Shown here piece after piece: positions 38,886 to 50,721 of a stretch of 64,000 bases of DNA (its first letter is position 1; each line of letters opens with the position of its first letter). The DNA comes from Eremophila alpestris peregrina (Eukaryota; Chordata; Aves; Passeriformes; Alaudidae), in assembly GCA_009792885.1 (NCBI GenBank), contig WMCF01000151.1, forward strand, positions 518,730 to 582,729, written 5' to 3'. Under the pieces are notes generated by a model. The model did no database searches. It saw only the letters and a program-made list of their open reading frames with translations, and was not told the origin of the DNA. Made by a program: the position numbers and the translations under genes.

Positions 38886-40133
38886 TGTTGGGGGTTAGGA
38901 TTTTTCCTTTTGTTCCTTTCTCTGAGGGAATTTTCTCACATTTGTTGCTAAAAGACAATAGGGAGACCGATACTTAAGAGAGACAAAAGACACGGCCAAG
39001 GAGAAGGGGAAGTGCAGCTGGCTGCACTATGCCAGCGGCGGGGCATTCTCTTGGGAAGGGCAGAGATACTGGGAGATTTGGGCTGGCTCTAGCTCTCTCT
39101 CGCTCTCGGCATCAGAGGGGAGACAGCCTGCGGTCACGGTCGGGAGAATTCGCTACCACTACGGGATGCCGTCTCCCGCTGCCTTCTCCTACCGGGAGTG
39201 AAACTCTGCTCATGTGAGCAGCCACTGAACTGGGACCTTATTAACACCCTAGCTCACCGGAAAGGGCCGTCACCATGCACTCGGGTGCCTCAGAGAAACC
39301 CCGGGATCCCCGAGCCCCCTCCCTCCCTCTGAAGGAGCCTCTCCCGGCGGTGTTCGGGAGCCGGGCGGCCACTGCCCAGCCCCGCCGCTTCTGTGCCACT
39401 GCTCCGGGTTTTTCACTACACTGTAACCAGCACCCCTGCCCGCCGGAACACCCCTCGGCTCCTGCCACAGCTGCGGAGTTTCTGACACATCTCATCGACC
39501 CCTCCGGGAGACCTCGCCCTGTGGAGAGGCGGCCGAGCCCGCGCCACAGCGCCCCCTGCAGCCGCGGGGGAATCATCGCACCCGCCCTGCCCGGCTGGGA
39601 TCCACCAGCGCCCCTGCCGGCTGTGCCCGGAACTGCACCAAAGGGGAGAGTGCCTGCGCCGAGAGACGGCCGGGGCCCGGCTCTGGGGTTCTGATCGGCT
39701 CTGGGGTTCTGATCGGCTCTGGGGTTCTGATCGGCTCTGGGGTTCCGGCCGGGGCCCGGCTCTGGGGTTCTGATCGGCTCTGGGGTTCTGATCGGCTCTG
39801 GGGTTCCGGCCGGGGCCCAGGTCTGTGGTTCTGGCTGTATCTGTGGTTCTGGCTGGGACTGAGTTCTGTGTATCTGTGGTTCTGACTGTGTGTGGTTCTG
39901 GCTGTCACTGGGTCTGTGGTTATTTTTGTTGTTGCTCCTGCTGTGGTTGTTTGTTTTCCTTGTTATACACGAACATATAATAGTCAAGTACTGTTAATCA
40001 TTTTTCCATATCTTTGCCTGAAACCCTGTTGATCCCAAGGTTATAATAACTCGGAGGGAAGGGAGTCATATTTTCCCGTTCCAAGGGAGGTTCCCACCTT
40101 CCTTGGCAGACACCTGTCTTTCACACTAGGACA
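38886..40133 (-). mobile_element. Long solo LTR with GC-rich body, 5-bp target duplication
   Basis: Read on the - strand it starts TGTCCTAGTGTGAAAGACAG, a start shared by a common passerine LTR family. It continues with AGGCAAAGATATGG and ends ACCCCCAACA. The termini are TG...CA and the length is 1248 bp. The pentamer GTTGT flanks both ends (38881-38885 and 40134-40138), although it is low-complexity sequence. The middle is CpG-rich (39.24-39.69 kb) and contains an 18-bp minisatellite. A 5-bp duplication suits ERV1 or ERVL. No internal retroviral sequence is attached. Confidence 0.7.
39690..39830. repeat. 18-bp minisatellite inside an LTR
   Basis: Tandem copies of ggctctggggttctgatc, arranged as two higher-order blocks that each end in ttccggccggggccc. 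A degenerate tctgtggttctggct tail follows to about 39920. On the - strand it yields an artificial RTPEPI-type repeat peptide. Confidence 0.85.
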
Positions 40134-42974
40134 GTTGTCCAGGTCCGTGTCCCTGTACCCTTTATTTTTTGCTGCCTCTTTTCCTTGTCACACCTTTTGG
40201 CCAGGTCCCTGGTCAGGTCCCTTTGCCCCAGCAGGTGCCCCGTTCCTGACTGGGCTAGGAGGGTGTTGCACCCGGCTGGGCTGAGCTCCACAGGCACTGC
40301 CTTTGCCTCTCAGGGCAGCAGATTTCCCCAAAGGAACCATCCACCCTCCATAGCCTCGCCTCTCAGCTGGGAATTGCTTTCAAGCAATTTTTAAACTTCT
40401 GCTGGGCTTTGCTGCCACCCTGGCACTGCCTCTGGGTGTGAATCCCAGCTCCATCGCCTCCCTCCTTCCCACTGCCTCCAGGCACATGCCAGGGATGTGC
40501 AAACTGCTGCCAGTCCAAGCAGCACTGTGGGAGGAGGCTGTCACACACACAGCCCTGGAGAGTCTCTGCAGCAGGGGTGTGTCTGTGCCCACTGCCAGAA
40601 GGGTATGTCCAGAGCATAAGCATTACCAAAATCCCCCAAATTATTCAGCAACTTTCATTTTGGAGCAGAGGCAGTGCAGGAGGAAACAGGTGGCAGGCTG
40701 GGACAGGGTGACATTTTTGTTTCCTTTTCAGTTAGGGAAAGACTTAGTTGGGACCAGGGGACCTCTCTGAGATGCTGGGTGATGGCCGAGCAGCTCCTCC
40801 TCCAGGTCAGAGTGCAGGAAAGAGCTCAGGGTCTACAGCTACGTGGCATTTTTGAGAATCTGCAGATGGAAATCACCCTCTGGCATCTGCCAGAACTGCC
40901 CGTGGTTTCCACCTCTTGTTAGCAAAGTGAAACCAAGTCAGTGGGCAAAAAGGGGGTTGGGAGAGCAGAGCGGAGTCAGGTCCTGTCCTGGCTGGGCCTT
41001 GGATTAGTGTTTTGGGTATTTTGCTTCCCCTGGTCCAAGGCCACTTCCCACTCTCTTTGAGGTGCATGGAATGAGTCCTGCTTTGGTCAGGGCTTCTCCT
41101 TTTCCTTCTGCTCCTGTTTGTCTCTTTCTTAATGCTGAATCAAAAAAGCCAGAACAGGCTGTCGTTTGCTTTCCCCTGGGAATTCCCCACAGCCTTTTAC
41201 ACCAGTCTGGTACTTTGTGTTTAAAACACTAACCAATGTGAGGCTGAAGATGGAAAATCAATTACAACCTTTGGCATCTGAGGTTCTTCGCTAGGCTTTA
41301 CAAAAAGGGGCTGGATTCAGCAATGAATCCCTTTAAAAGTGAATTCTGCCTTTCTTTTTCTTTTAATCATCCCTTGGTTTTCCTCCCTTTTGCCCTTTCC
41401 TTCCTCATCTCCAGGTGGTGCTCTGGTGAAGAGGATGCTTCCCTGTTCCCAGCTTCTCTACTCTCTGCTGGCTTTTGTCATTTACAGTTTAGTTTTCCAA
41501 GCTGATGAGCAGCACTAGGTAAGAATCCCCTGGATCCTGCTGATCTCTGTGGCACAGCTTCCAGCGTGAGTATTTTCCTGGCTGCCAGCGCAGCAGCTCC
41601 CTGTGAACAGCAGAGCTTAGAGCAGGGTCAGGCCCTTTCCATAAACCTTCTCCACTCCTGGGAGCACCAGCGTCCCTCTGGATCCAGGTGCATCCCTGGC
41701 AGCATGCCATGGCAGCACAGGCGTTGGAACAACCTCACTGAGCCTGGGTGAGGATTAGATGATGCCAAAGAATTGATTAAAGTTTGCTACCATTTTCCTC
41801 CCTGCTTTTCTTGTTTTCTGCATGTTCCTATTTATTGCGCTGTGTCCAGGGTGTGTTGGACCCTCTGGAAAACCAGATCAATAAAGGAAAAAAGCCAGCA
41901 ACAACAAACTTAGCCTGGGCTCTTTTACGTTGCTGACCTGAAGCAGCGTCTTCAAGGCAGCCCTGGCTGCAAAGGATGCAGCAGAGCACTTAACTCAAAA
42001 GTGATCTTGTCAAAAATATTAATTTGCTTTTGTTTCCTTTCAACCAGAATGACTTTCTCAGTGATCTGAGTGTCCAGTTATTATAAGCCTTTTCTTTTAA
42101 AATTTTCAAAGATGCCAAGAGACATTTCTACTTTTTAAATAGATCTTTGTAAAGGATGAGAAGAGATAAGGACATTTGATTTTTATTTGTAGCCAAGTTG
42201 TCACTTGCTCCAGCCAACCTCTCAGAAACCTTCCAGCCACTTCCATCATTCCTTGTCCTGCTTTCTGCCTGCCCTGAGCTGCATGGGCACCACTTGTGCC
42301 CTTGAGAACCAGGGGTTTGAAGAACTCTCCTGGTAGTGCAGGACAGGGAAGCAGAGGGAGGGGTGGTGTCCTGGCCCCAGCCCACTGCCCATGCTGCAGG
42401 GTAGGGTCCCTCTCCCAGCTCCCCTCAGCACCTCTTCTGCCTGGGGATGCATGGCATGGGGACACTGCCAGCACAATGACCTGGTGTCTTGGTTTTGTTG
42501 ACAAATTTCAGCAGTAAACATCCTGCAATGAGTGTTTTCTCTAAAGGAAAAGGGCTTCAATAACTCCCTTTTCTTCTGCCAGTGAGAGAAATGGATACCA
42601 GGGGATGAAAGTGGAAAAAAATTAAAAGTGCTTATTAACAAAGCAAGATACCTGCAAAGCATAGGAAAAAGAAGAAAATTGAACCTTACACCCCATCCCC
42701 ACCTCACCAAGAGGCAAAGATGGCAGCTGCCCTTCTTTGTCTCTGGGAAGGGGGAGAAAAGAGTTCACAAAGTGACTGGGAACCTGTTGGATTTCTGGCG
42801 TGGGTCTTCTCCTCACAGCAGGCAGAGTTGGTGGACTTTAATGACCCTTCTTTCACTGGTCTTTTTGGGTTTCAGACCAGCCAAGGTTGCATCTGTGGGC
42901 TCCTTGGGCCAAAGGAAAAAACAAACCAAAACAGCTCAAGGAAAAAAATAGCCAAAAAGCCACCTATTGGCAAT
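40134..42974. other. No gene recognised
   Basis: 2.8 kb with short open frames only. An AATAAA at about 41880 on the + strand has no recognisable gene upstream. Confidence 0.5.
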
Positions 42975-43292
42975 TGAGAGATGGGGACATCTGAATGCTG
43001 ATCAGAAGCCGAATTTATTGAGCATACAAGGCATTTATAAAGGGTTTTTCTTGTATGACACTTATATAGGGTTCTCTTTTGATAAGAATTTCTCATTGGT
43101 TACACATTCTTTATGACATCACATCACCTAGTATCATGATCTTATCACAAGATTTCACAACATGTTTCTTGGTCACTTATTTCCCAAGGAGCCTTTATGT
43201 GTGTATATTTTCCCCACAGTTTCTGGTTGATCAGGCCTAAGATATCAGGCTGCTTTATCAGTTCCGTTATACTCTCTGTTTTATTCCCCACA
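42975..43292 (-). mobile_element. Solo LTR, ERVK-like
   Basis: The - strand begins TGTGGGGAATAAAACAGAG, has a TATA box (CTATATAAG, plus-strand 43061-43070) and an AATAAA (plus-strand 43014-43019), and ends CCATCTCTCA. Length is 318 bp. The flanking hexamers are GGCAAT and GGCACC, four of six identical, consistent with a worn 6-bp duplication as made by ERVK-type integrases. Confidence 0.65.
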
Positions 43293-43350
43293 GGCACCAA
43301 AAGGATTTGCTGGTGAAAAGTTTCCAGGCCAGGGGAAGAAAAAACCCCAA

Positions 43351-43396
43351 ACCAACCAACCAACCAACCAACCAACCAACCAACCAACCAACCAAT
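43351..43396. repeat. (CAAC)n microsatellite
   Basis: Eleven or more tandem CAAC units, followed by degenerate caaaaacc sequence to about 43420. On the - strand it produces a false GWLV repeat. Confidence 0.95.
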
Positions 43397-43634
43397 TAAC
43401 CAAAAAACCAAAACCAAAAACCAGGGTCTCCCAGGCTCTAGCCCTGCCCCCTGGTCCATCCTTAAGATACTGCAGACATTTCTGGGCATAAAGCAGATGA
43501 TTAGGGAATAAATCATCATCATAAAATCACCCCAAGACACCTGGCCTGGCAGCATGTGAACAGCGTCAAGCAGCATCTGCTGTGCCTGATCTCAGGTGCC
43601 AAAGCAAACTCAAGGCTTTCTCCTCTTCCTCCAG

Positions 43635-43986
43635 GTGTTTCTCCCAGCTCTGCTCAATGTGAGGGGACACCCCAACCCCATCACCATGGTCAAGGGCAAG
43701 AACATCATGCTGTCCAGAGCAGCACATGCAGAGCATGGAGGTGACCTGGCTTTGGAAGCAGTTCTCACCCTGTGCATTGCTACAAGGTGGGCCAGGACTA
43801 GTATGGGGAGCAGATGCTTCAATACTGAGGGCACACTGAGCTGCTGAAGGATGGCCTTGCCCAGGGCAGCACAGACTTGAAATTTTCCATGTCCAACTCT
43901 CTGACAGAGGGAACTACACTTGTTTTGTTCAACATGGCTCAGATTATGATGAGGCTTTGGTGTCACCTGTGTGACACCTGTTCAAG
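43635..43986 (+). pseudogene. Pseudo-exon: IgV domain
   Basis: Acceptor TTCCTCCAG before, donor CAAG/GTGACA after, 352 bp: the size expected for a butyrophilin IgV exon. The frame starts NVRGHPNPITMVKGKNIML (the A-B strand pattern). Later it gives YGEQM and GHTELLKDGLAQGSTDLK (the C''-D-E region). In-frame stops lie at 43799 and 43826. The end region that should carry the YxCxVQxGSDYDEA motif is readable only in another frame, so there is also a frameshift near 43900. The first disulfide cysteine is not evident. Confidence 0.75.
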
Positions 43987-44540
43987 GTGACAGGTCTGTA
44001 GTTTGTGTCCTTGGTACCTCTAATTTACTTGCTCACAACCAGTGCTCTTTTTCCCTGTCCTCCTGCCCAGAAGCAGTTTGGGGTGGCTGCTTTGGAAATA
44101 GGGTTTTCATAAATCCCATGTTTGAAAATACCAAGATTGTCTCAGAGAAGTGAAATTACCCACTGAGTGGCCATAAGGAGCTCATGAGATGTGCTTCCTC
44201 CTTCAGAAGTTCTTGCTATTGTTTTCTTCATATAAGAAGGTGTAAGAAAAAAACTAGGCATTGGGTACTAAAGGAAGAATGTTGTAGTTTGTGCATTTAT
44301 GTTTTGATATCCAGGCCTATAGATTATTTTGCTGCAGAACTGGCCTACAGAGCAGATCCCTATGCTATGCAAATGAGATTGCAAGAAATGTCCTAGCTTC
44401 AGGTGACATATGTCTGAAAAAACTCTTTGATTTGTCTATGTCAAAGTTTGTTCTTGTCAGAGAGAGAAACATTCAAAACACCATATTCCCCCAATATCCA
44501 GCACCCTGCAGGCTCACCTGGTGGCTCGCTGTTCCTGCAG

Positions 44541-44805
44541 CCAGCAGCTTTGCCCTGCTCATCATGCTGGAGCGCTACGAGGCTGGGGGGATCTGGGTGT
44601 CCTGTAGCTCAGCCAACTGGTACCCATGGCCTCAGGTGCTGTGGCAAGATTCCCGTGGGTGGCAGCTCCCATCCCACTGGATGAGAATGGGCTCTTTGCA
44701 GAGGGGAGCAGCATAATCCTCACCAGAGGTGTGACCCAAGAACTCTCCTGCTTGATGCAGCATGTCCCACACAGGGGATGTAAGGGTCAGCCCTTTACAG
44801 ATCAG
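44541..44805 (+). pseudogene. Pseudo-exon: IgC-like domain
   Basis: Acceptor GTTCCTGCAG before and donor ATCAG/GTGAGC after. The frame gives LERYEAGGIWVSCSSANWYP, then PQVLWQDSRGWQLPSHW. This matches the butyrophilin membrane-proximal domain (YEAGGIxVxCxSxxWYPxPxVLWxDxxG). From about 44675 the homology moves to a second frame: DENGLFAEGSSIILTRGV, then LSCLMQH with the second cysteine. This single frameshift breaks the exon. Confidence 0.85.
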
Positions 44806-44884
44806 GTGAGCCAAGCACAGGGCATTGCCCTACCGACGTGCCTGGTAGCTGTGCTCAGCAAAGCCCCCCTGGGGCATTGGCCCA

Positions 44885-44932
44885 GCAGTGTGTTCAGCAT
44901 TTCCATTTCCATTCCGTTTCCATTTCCATGTG
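44885..44932. repeat. Short TTTCCA/TTCCAT simple repeat
   Basis: Repeated ttccattt units in the intron after the IgC pseudo-exon. Confidence 0.6.
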
Positions 44933-45398
44933 CAAACAACTGCGGTTTGATAGGGTTTGTGCAGCTGTGCCCTTAAGTCCATCACTTCCATTGGGAAGTG
45001 CAGGTTGGGGGGAAAAGGAGCAGCCCTCAGAGTTTCTACACACACCTGGCTGAAATAAACACTGGAACTAAATGAAAAAGGGAAACCAACCCATGCCCTT
45101 AGTCTCCCCTGCTGTGAAATTCTTTCAGGTTTAGTATGAGAAATAAATCTTTGTGTCTCATTTTAGCACCTGCAGATATTGAATGCATTTTTAATTTTCC
45201 CTTGTGTCACAGGAAAACTCCTTTTTCATTGGATGATTGATTTAGGTCTGGAAATTTATCAGAGCAGAGATGCAATGGTGAACTGGACTAAGCATACACC
45301 AAAATGCACTGCAGCAGCACATGCTTGTCCCTTCTATTTTGTTCCTTGTACTTTGGGAATGTACAAGACTAGGAGACTTCATTTTCTTGGGGAGTCAT

Positions 45399-46100
45399 TG
45401 TTATAAACAAGTTTTACCTAAGTGATTCAAGTTCTTTCCTGACATCCTACTAGAACTGTTGGTATCTATTCCGGTTTGCTAAGATAAAAGTTTACCTTGT
45501 CTCTGTTTTAACCGGTTTAATATTGATTATTAATTACCTCTACCCATTGTTAATCACCTCATCCAATAGTTAATTCCCATCCCTGGTTGTTAAGAATCCA
45601 CTCTGTTAATCAGTTTTTTTGCGTATTTACCCCTCACCTGTGTATCCCTGTTCTATTTGTAGGGTATTGCCCTTGCTTCTCCCTAAAATGGCAACCAATA
45701 TGCAAATAAAGGAGACACTGGAACTATGGGTACTACTCAGAGACAAAAGACTCTTAAAACAGAGAAACAGAGCAGAATCCAGAACTGAAAGTGGTGCACC
45801 TAAACTAACACAAGAATCAGGCTACTAGCCAAGGCTGCTTCATGTGGATGCCGTGACCTGAACCATCCTCTGTCGGCAAGACATCCCTGGACAATAAGAC
45901 CAAATGGACTTGCTGGGTATGCCCATGAGGACAGAAGCCCCAGCCTTGCTGTGAAGCAAAGCTGATTGCACCTGCTCCTCAGCATTGCTCCAGGGAGCAG
46001 CAGTGGCACGTGCAGCCCCTTGAGCCCCCACCCAGAGCTGATTTCTCTAATAAAGGCGTAAAAAAGGAGCTGGTCTCCTTGCTCTGATTTTTTCACCTCA
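45399..46100 (+). mobile_element. Solo LTR with perfect 5-bp target duplication
   Basis: Termini are TGTTATAAACAAG and TTTCACCTCA (TG...CA), 702 bp. GTCAT precedes it at 45394-45398 and follows it at 46101-46105. An AATAAA at 46049-46054 lies about 50 bases before the 3' end, as expected for an R/U5 boundary in + orientation. A 5-bp duplication suits ERV1/ERVL. It sits in the intron between the IgC and transmembrane pseudo-exons. Confidence 0.75.
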
Positions 46101-46857
46101 GTCATTACCTTTCTCCTTGGTGATACTGCTCTGCGCTGGAGTGTTGCTGTGGATGCACATGTGTGCTGGTTTTGCATTAATTGACATTTGGTGAGGAGGG
46201 AAGAAGCCACCTAATAGAAGCCAACTAATAGAAATTAGCTTTTTAAGGGAAGCTGCTGGCAGTTTCCTCCATGCCTGACAAAACCAATCAGTGGCTAGTT
46301 TGAATACTGACAACCTGTTAAACCAATTAAAAAGCTGAATGCACCTTTGTGAGATTCACATTTTAAGATGAACAAGCATAGGAAAAGTCTCTTTTTTTTA
46401 TGGCCTGGGAACAGGTAACAGGACAGCACGGCTTGGCTGCACGGAGGTGTCCGGGCCGGTTTGGGCCCTTCCTGGGCCGGTTCCTGCCAGTGCAGTCAGG
46501 GTGGCTGCAGCTGGAATTAAACTCAGTACAGGCCTGAGGCCAGCCATGCAGACAGAGTGGCTGCCTCCGTTCTGACCAGGCCTCCTGAGATCCTGACACA
46601 GCCCCAGCACAGCCTGAATCCATCACCGTGGCTGCTTCTGCAGGCCCCAGGCGAGGTATTAACTCTCTCACTGCACAGATGAAACCTGCAAAACGTCAAT
46701 CCTTTCTCAAGTGAGAGAAAAGGACAGAGTGAAGACATGTAGAGAAACAACATGAAAACACCAAGGTCAGTAAAGAAGGAGTCAAGTCCCAAATAGGAGG
46801 AGAATGAGAAGATGCCTTAGTCTTAGGCTGAAATTCTTTTGTAAGGCCATGGTGACA

Positions 46858-47187
46858 TGTTGCTATAGGACATGCAAGACTCCAATAATATCAGAAGGCT
46901 TTGAGTTTTCCAAGATGAAGGCTTACTTTATTGATTTCTCCACTCACATTGTTCGTGGAGAGTTACATGATTGGTTAACAAGATCGACACCTCTCTGACT
47001 CCATTGGGTAAAGCAGAAAAACACCAAACACCAGTTGCAAAAGATATTGTTTTAAGAACATGGAAATTGTTTACAAAAGACAGTTCTGGCAACAAACGCT
47101 CAAGGACTTTGCCCTGAGACAAGCACTACTAACAACAAGTTACTAACAAGCTTCAAATTCCTAAAACTCAGAGAAATCAGGGCTACA
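46858..47187 (-). mobile_element. Solo LTR with perfect 6-bp target duplication
   Basis: On the - strand it runs from TGTAGCCCTGATTTC to CCTATAGCAACA, 330 bp. GTGACA flanks both sides (46852-46857 and 47188-47193). The - strand AATAAA is at 46927-46932, about 70 bases from the 3' end, and a CCAAT box lies upstream of it. The 6-bp duplication suits ERVK-type elements. It lies in the same intron as the 45.4-kb LTR. Confidence 0.8.
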
Positions 47188-48295
47188 GTGACAGACTGTG
47201 ATACACTAGAATATCCCTTTAATTAATGAAAAAAAATGGGGGGATGAAGTGTTTGAATTGTAGACATGAGCAAAGGCATTTGTGCTGTAGCAAGTAAATA
47301 CTGAAGTAGCTGTGATCTCATGAGAATCTTGATCAGACAGAGAGATGAAAGTCATGAAGATCCTTTGCCCTCGGGGAAAGAAGAAGACCTCTGTTCCCAG
47401 AGATTATCTCAGAGATAGATGAAAAGAACCTTTACTTTTGAACAGCTCATCCTTAAAATAGTACCCCATGAGTTTGACATGGCCCATGAACACAGTTGTG
47501 GGAAGGCTGCATGAGATGGGAGGGATTTCACAATTGCAGATTTCTGGGTGGCTGCTATTTGTGGAAATTGAAGCCACGAGAGAACTGTTTCTTGTGAAGT
47601 CTCTATGATGTGGCAAAAAAACTCCTCTTCCTAAGAGAACTGACGAAAGACTATTTTAGAGATGATAAACTGACCTAAGTCCCAGGTTTTGTCTCTGTAT
47701 GTTGTCAGTGGGAAAGAAAAGAACATTGTGGGGGGAGGAGAAGTGTTCTGAAGGTTTATTCTGAATCTTTTTTTTTCTTTCAGTTTAAATAAAATTTTCT
47801 TTATACCCTTTAAAGTTTGAGCCTGCTTTGCTCTCCTGTTATTTCTTTTGTCACAAGAGAAAATGAGTAAGTAATTCCAGTGGGTGCATTGGCTTTTAGA
47901 CAACATTAGACTCACTACGTTATTGGTGCATTTGCCACAAAATCTCAAATTGGCAAACCAAAACCACTACAATGTTACCCTACTTCTCATCCCATTGACT
48001 AATGAAATATAATATTTGTTGTTTTCCATGTTGTAACTAGAAATAACATGGTTAGAAATCCATCTTCCCTTTGAAAATCCCCCAAAATGCAGACAAAGTG
48101 TCATCAGCCTCAGACAAATGCTTAATTGCCAAAATGCGAGGGCACTTTTTGTCATTTTTTGCCAGTTTTTGGCATATAATGAGGAGCTGATTTTCATTCT
48201 CAATGGGATTCAGATGGAATGACCATGTATAAAATAGAAATAATCTCCTTCCCATTGCTAGTCTCAGAGTAACCTTTGAGGATTTCATTATTCAG
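47188..48295. other. Intron of the dead butyrophilin-like gene
   Basis: A T/A-rich sequence without recognisable coding or repeat content beyond short T runs. Confidence 0.5.
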
Positions 48296-48396
48296 ATCCT
48301 TTTTTCCATTATGCCCATCCTTGGATTGTTGCCATGGGCCTGGGCCTGGTTGCTGTGGCCACTTTCCTTTATATCACTGTTTATTTAAAATGAAAG
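48296..48396 (+). pseudogene. Pseudo-exon: transmembrane segment
   Basis: After the acceptor TTATTCAG the frame, completed by a G from the IgC exon, reads DPFFHYAHPWIVAMGLGL, then VAVATFLYITVYLK. DPFF and PW-V at the start of a single helix are the hallmark of the butyrophilin membrane exon. A TGA follows YLK, two codons before the donor AAAG/GTACCA. Confidence 0.8.
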
Positions 48397-50250
48397 GTAC
48401 CATCCTGAGGCAGGGCTGGGAAAGGAGCTGGGCTGTGCTACTGAGCCACCTCTGGTCCTAAGTGATGTGAGGGGTTGAGAAACACCCAGATAGAACCAAG
48501 ATCTTGTCCCGATGCCTGGGACATATGTTTGGTATCAGGGAACTTAAAGACCTTAACTTCTGTCAGGAAAATAAAAGTTTCTTCCCTAGCAAGAAGGCAA
48601 GGAATGAAGTTGGCATTAAAGCCACATAATTCACTCCTCTGCCCCAGCATGGAAATGCAGCAATAATTCACCTTGCCCTGTAAAGAAACTCTGACATTTT
48701 TGGGTGACCTGGCAGGGCCTCATTTCTTTTTAACCCTGATGGGAGGTGATGCAGAGGATTGATAGAAACTGAAATCCTCTCTTCCTTACCCAGAGGAGAT
48801 GGGGTGGTGGGTATGTGGGCACTGAGGCACATCCAGACCCTGCAGCCCTTCTGCCATGTGGGTAACCTGCTGGGGGTTGATCAGTGCTTGTTAGAAGGGA
48901 TGAATTTTAAAAATTATTTGCATTTCTTTCTTTTTTTCATGGGAAAGCATCAGAAAAAAAAATAGGAAAGTTTTACTTTCTGTTTTCCAGAAACTGGAGA
49001 ATTCTTCAAATGGAAGAATTCAGGGGCTGCATTTCTGGGGGACATTTGGGATAGAGATGGATTGCATACATACAATTAAGTAATTAATTTGAATGAATCA
49101 ATTTTGTAAGTTTAAGGACAATGATTGCAGAACCACAGGAAGTGTGAACAGATATACCAACAGTGAGCTTTGCTTTTCAAAGTGCTCTCAAGGTTCTTCC
49201 TTCCCAAGACCTTCCCAAGGAAGCTTTGGGGTACCACATTTCGTTCTGCAGGGGCCTCAGATTTCTCAGCACTGCAGAGCTCAGGCACAGCGCACTTATT
49301 TACCTCTGCAGGTGACATTTAACCCTGTGCCTCCCTTGTTGAGGCAAACCTGCCCCTTCACAGCTGCTCTGGAACTGGAGCCCAAGCTCAGGTCTCCAGC
49401 TGGGTGGTGCTGATCTCTGCACACGGCGGGGCTAGGGAGGGTGGGCAAGATCCCCAAAGTCTCGAGAAGAAAGGCCCTGAGGAGTTCCTGGGCTGGTGCT
49501 CTTCTCTTATGAGCAATTTCAGACTCCTCCCTACCCCAACAAGCCTTGGGAAAAATGTGCCAGTTTGGTGGTGATGCTCTGGTCTGGTTTTGTTTGCCAG
49601 CGATGCAAGCAGCAGCACTGCTAAGTCTCACTCCCTGTCTCCTTGGTGAAATCCTCTGTGAAACATTCCAGGCTGTTTCATTCATGCTCCCATTCTGTCC
49701 AAATGTTCCTTTTAGGCAGATATTTTCCTTAGCCATCCTCTGGCCTTGTAAAAAAGTGAAAATCCACCCTAAACAGTCATTAGATTTTTTCCCCTGGGTG
49801 GTTGTCAATGCTTTTTGACACTCCTTTAATTTAAGTATTGAAATTCTGAACAGGTTTTTTTCTTTAAGGGAAGATTACAGAAACCTGAACTTTTAAGAAA
49901 TTTCCTATACAAATACAGATTGCTTGATCAATACGAAATTTTAAAAAATCAAACTTGCTTGAAGAGCAAGCAAGTTTGCTTGTTTGTTTACTTGCTCGCA
50001 GAATTCCCAAAGAATAGTGCTTTGGCTATTAAAAATTAGCTCTTGGTAAACTGATGTCAGTGAAGGGGGAAAAAATTATGGGGGGAAACTAAACACAGAT
50101 CATCTGTCCTTTCAGTCGAAGCATAAGCCAGTGCATCTGCTCCCTCCATTGCAGCCTGTCCTGACCTGTGTGGTCCTTTAGTGGGGTGGGGGTCCCAGGG
50201 AAGGGGCTGTGCCACACAGTAACTCGTGTGTGTTTGTGTTCCTTGTTCCG
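48397..50250. other. Intron of the dead butyrophilin-like gene; one possible heptad exon remnant
   Basis: A strong acceptor (TTTACTTTCTGTTTTCCAG) ends at about 48990. It is followed by aaactggagaattcttcaaa, which could be a ruined 21-bp heptad exon without a donor. A short perfect inverted repeat lies at 49950-49978. Nothing else is recognised. Confidence 0.35.
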
Positions 50251-50271
50251 GGGACTGCAGTGCAGAAATCA
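50251..50271 (+). pseudogene. Pseudo-microexon: 21-bp heptad, acceptor lost
   Basis: Exactly 21 bases sit between a pyrimidine/G-rich tract ending CCG (where an acceptor CAG is expected) and the donor GTGAGT. In the phase of the next heptad exon it reads DCSAEI. The donor hexamer is identical to that of the 50.7-kb microexon. Confidence 0.4.
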
Positions 50272-50721
50272 GTGAGTCTCCTCCTTTTCCTTACAAATAA
50301 TTATTTATAGAGTCTCTGTAGGGCAGTGGGTTTGGTTGAGTTTTTTCACTTTTAAAGTAACCAGAAAAGTAGTTGGGGTTGAGGGGAAGGAGAATCAAGA
50401 ATTAGAGATTACTGGAGATTATGTCTGGGGCTGGGAACGGCTGAAGGCAGTGGTGGTGCCAACAGGCTGGGAGTGTCCTGATCCTCTTGGAAGAGAGAGA
50501 CTTCCAAAAGAACATTTCCTTCCCCATATTTGCACAGGACAAGCTGCACCATCCCTGGCAGAGCAGAGCTCTGGGCTGGGGGTGGGACAGGGCTTTGGAT
50601 GGCTGAGCTGTAGCAGAAACCCACTCTGGGGCATGTGCAGGTAGTTATGGGAAAGGGGACACAGGGTATACCCAAATCAATATCCCACAACCCACCTGTG
50701 CTGGTTTACCTTCTTTTGCAG

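Noticed and set aside
39241..39987. 248-codon minus-strand Pro/Arg-rich repeat protein
   Set aside because: It is a translation of the minisatellite and GC-rich body of an LTR.
37561..42974. Search for IgV/IgC or RING/B-box exons of the minus-strand B30.2 gene
   Set aside because: No WYP, YEAGG, CxxC-RING or B-box pattern could be found. The absence is reported as a finding rather than filled in.
43145..43576. GWLV-repeat membrane-like protein on the minus strand
   Set aside because: Artefact of the (CAAC)n microsatellite.
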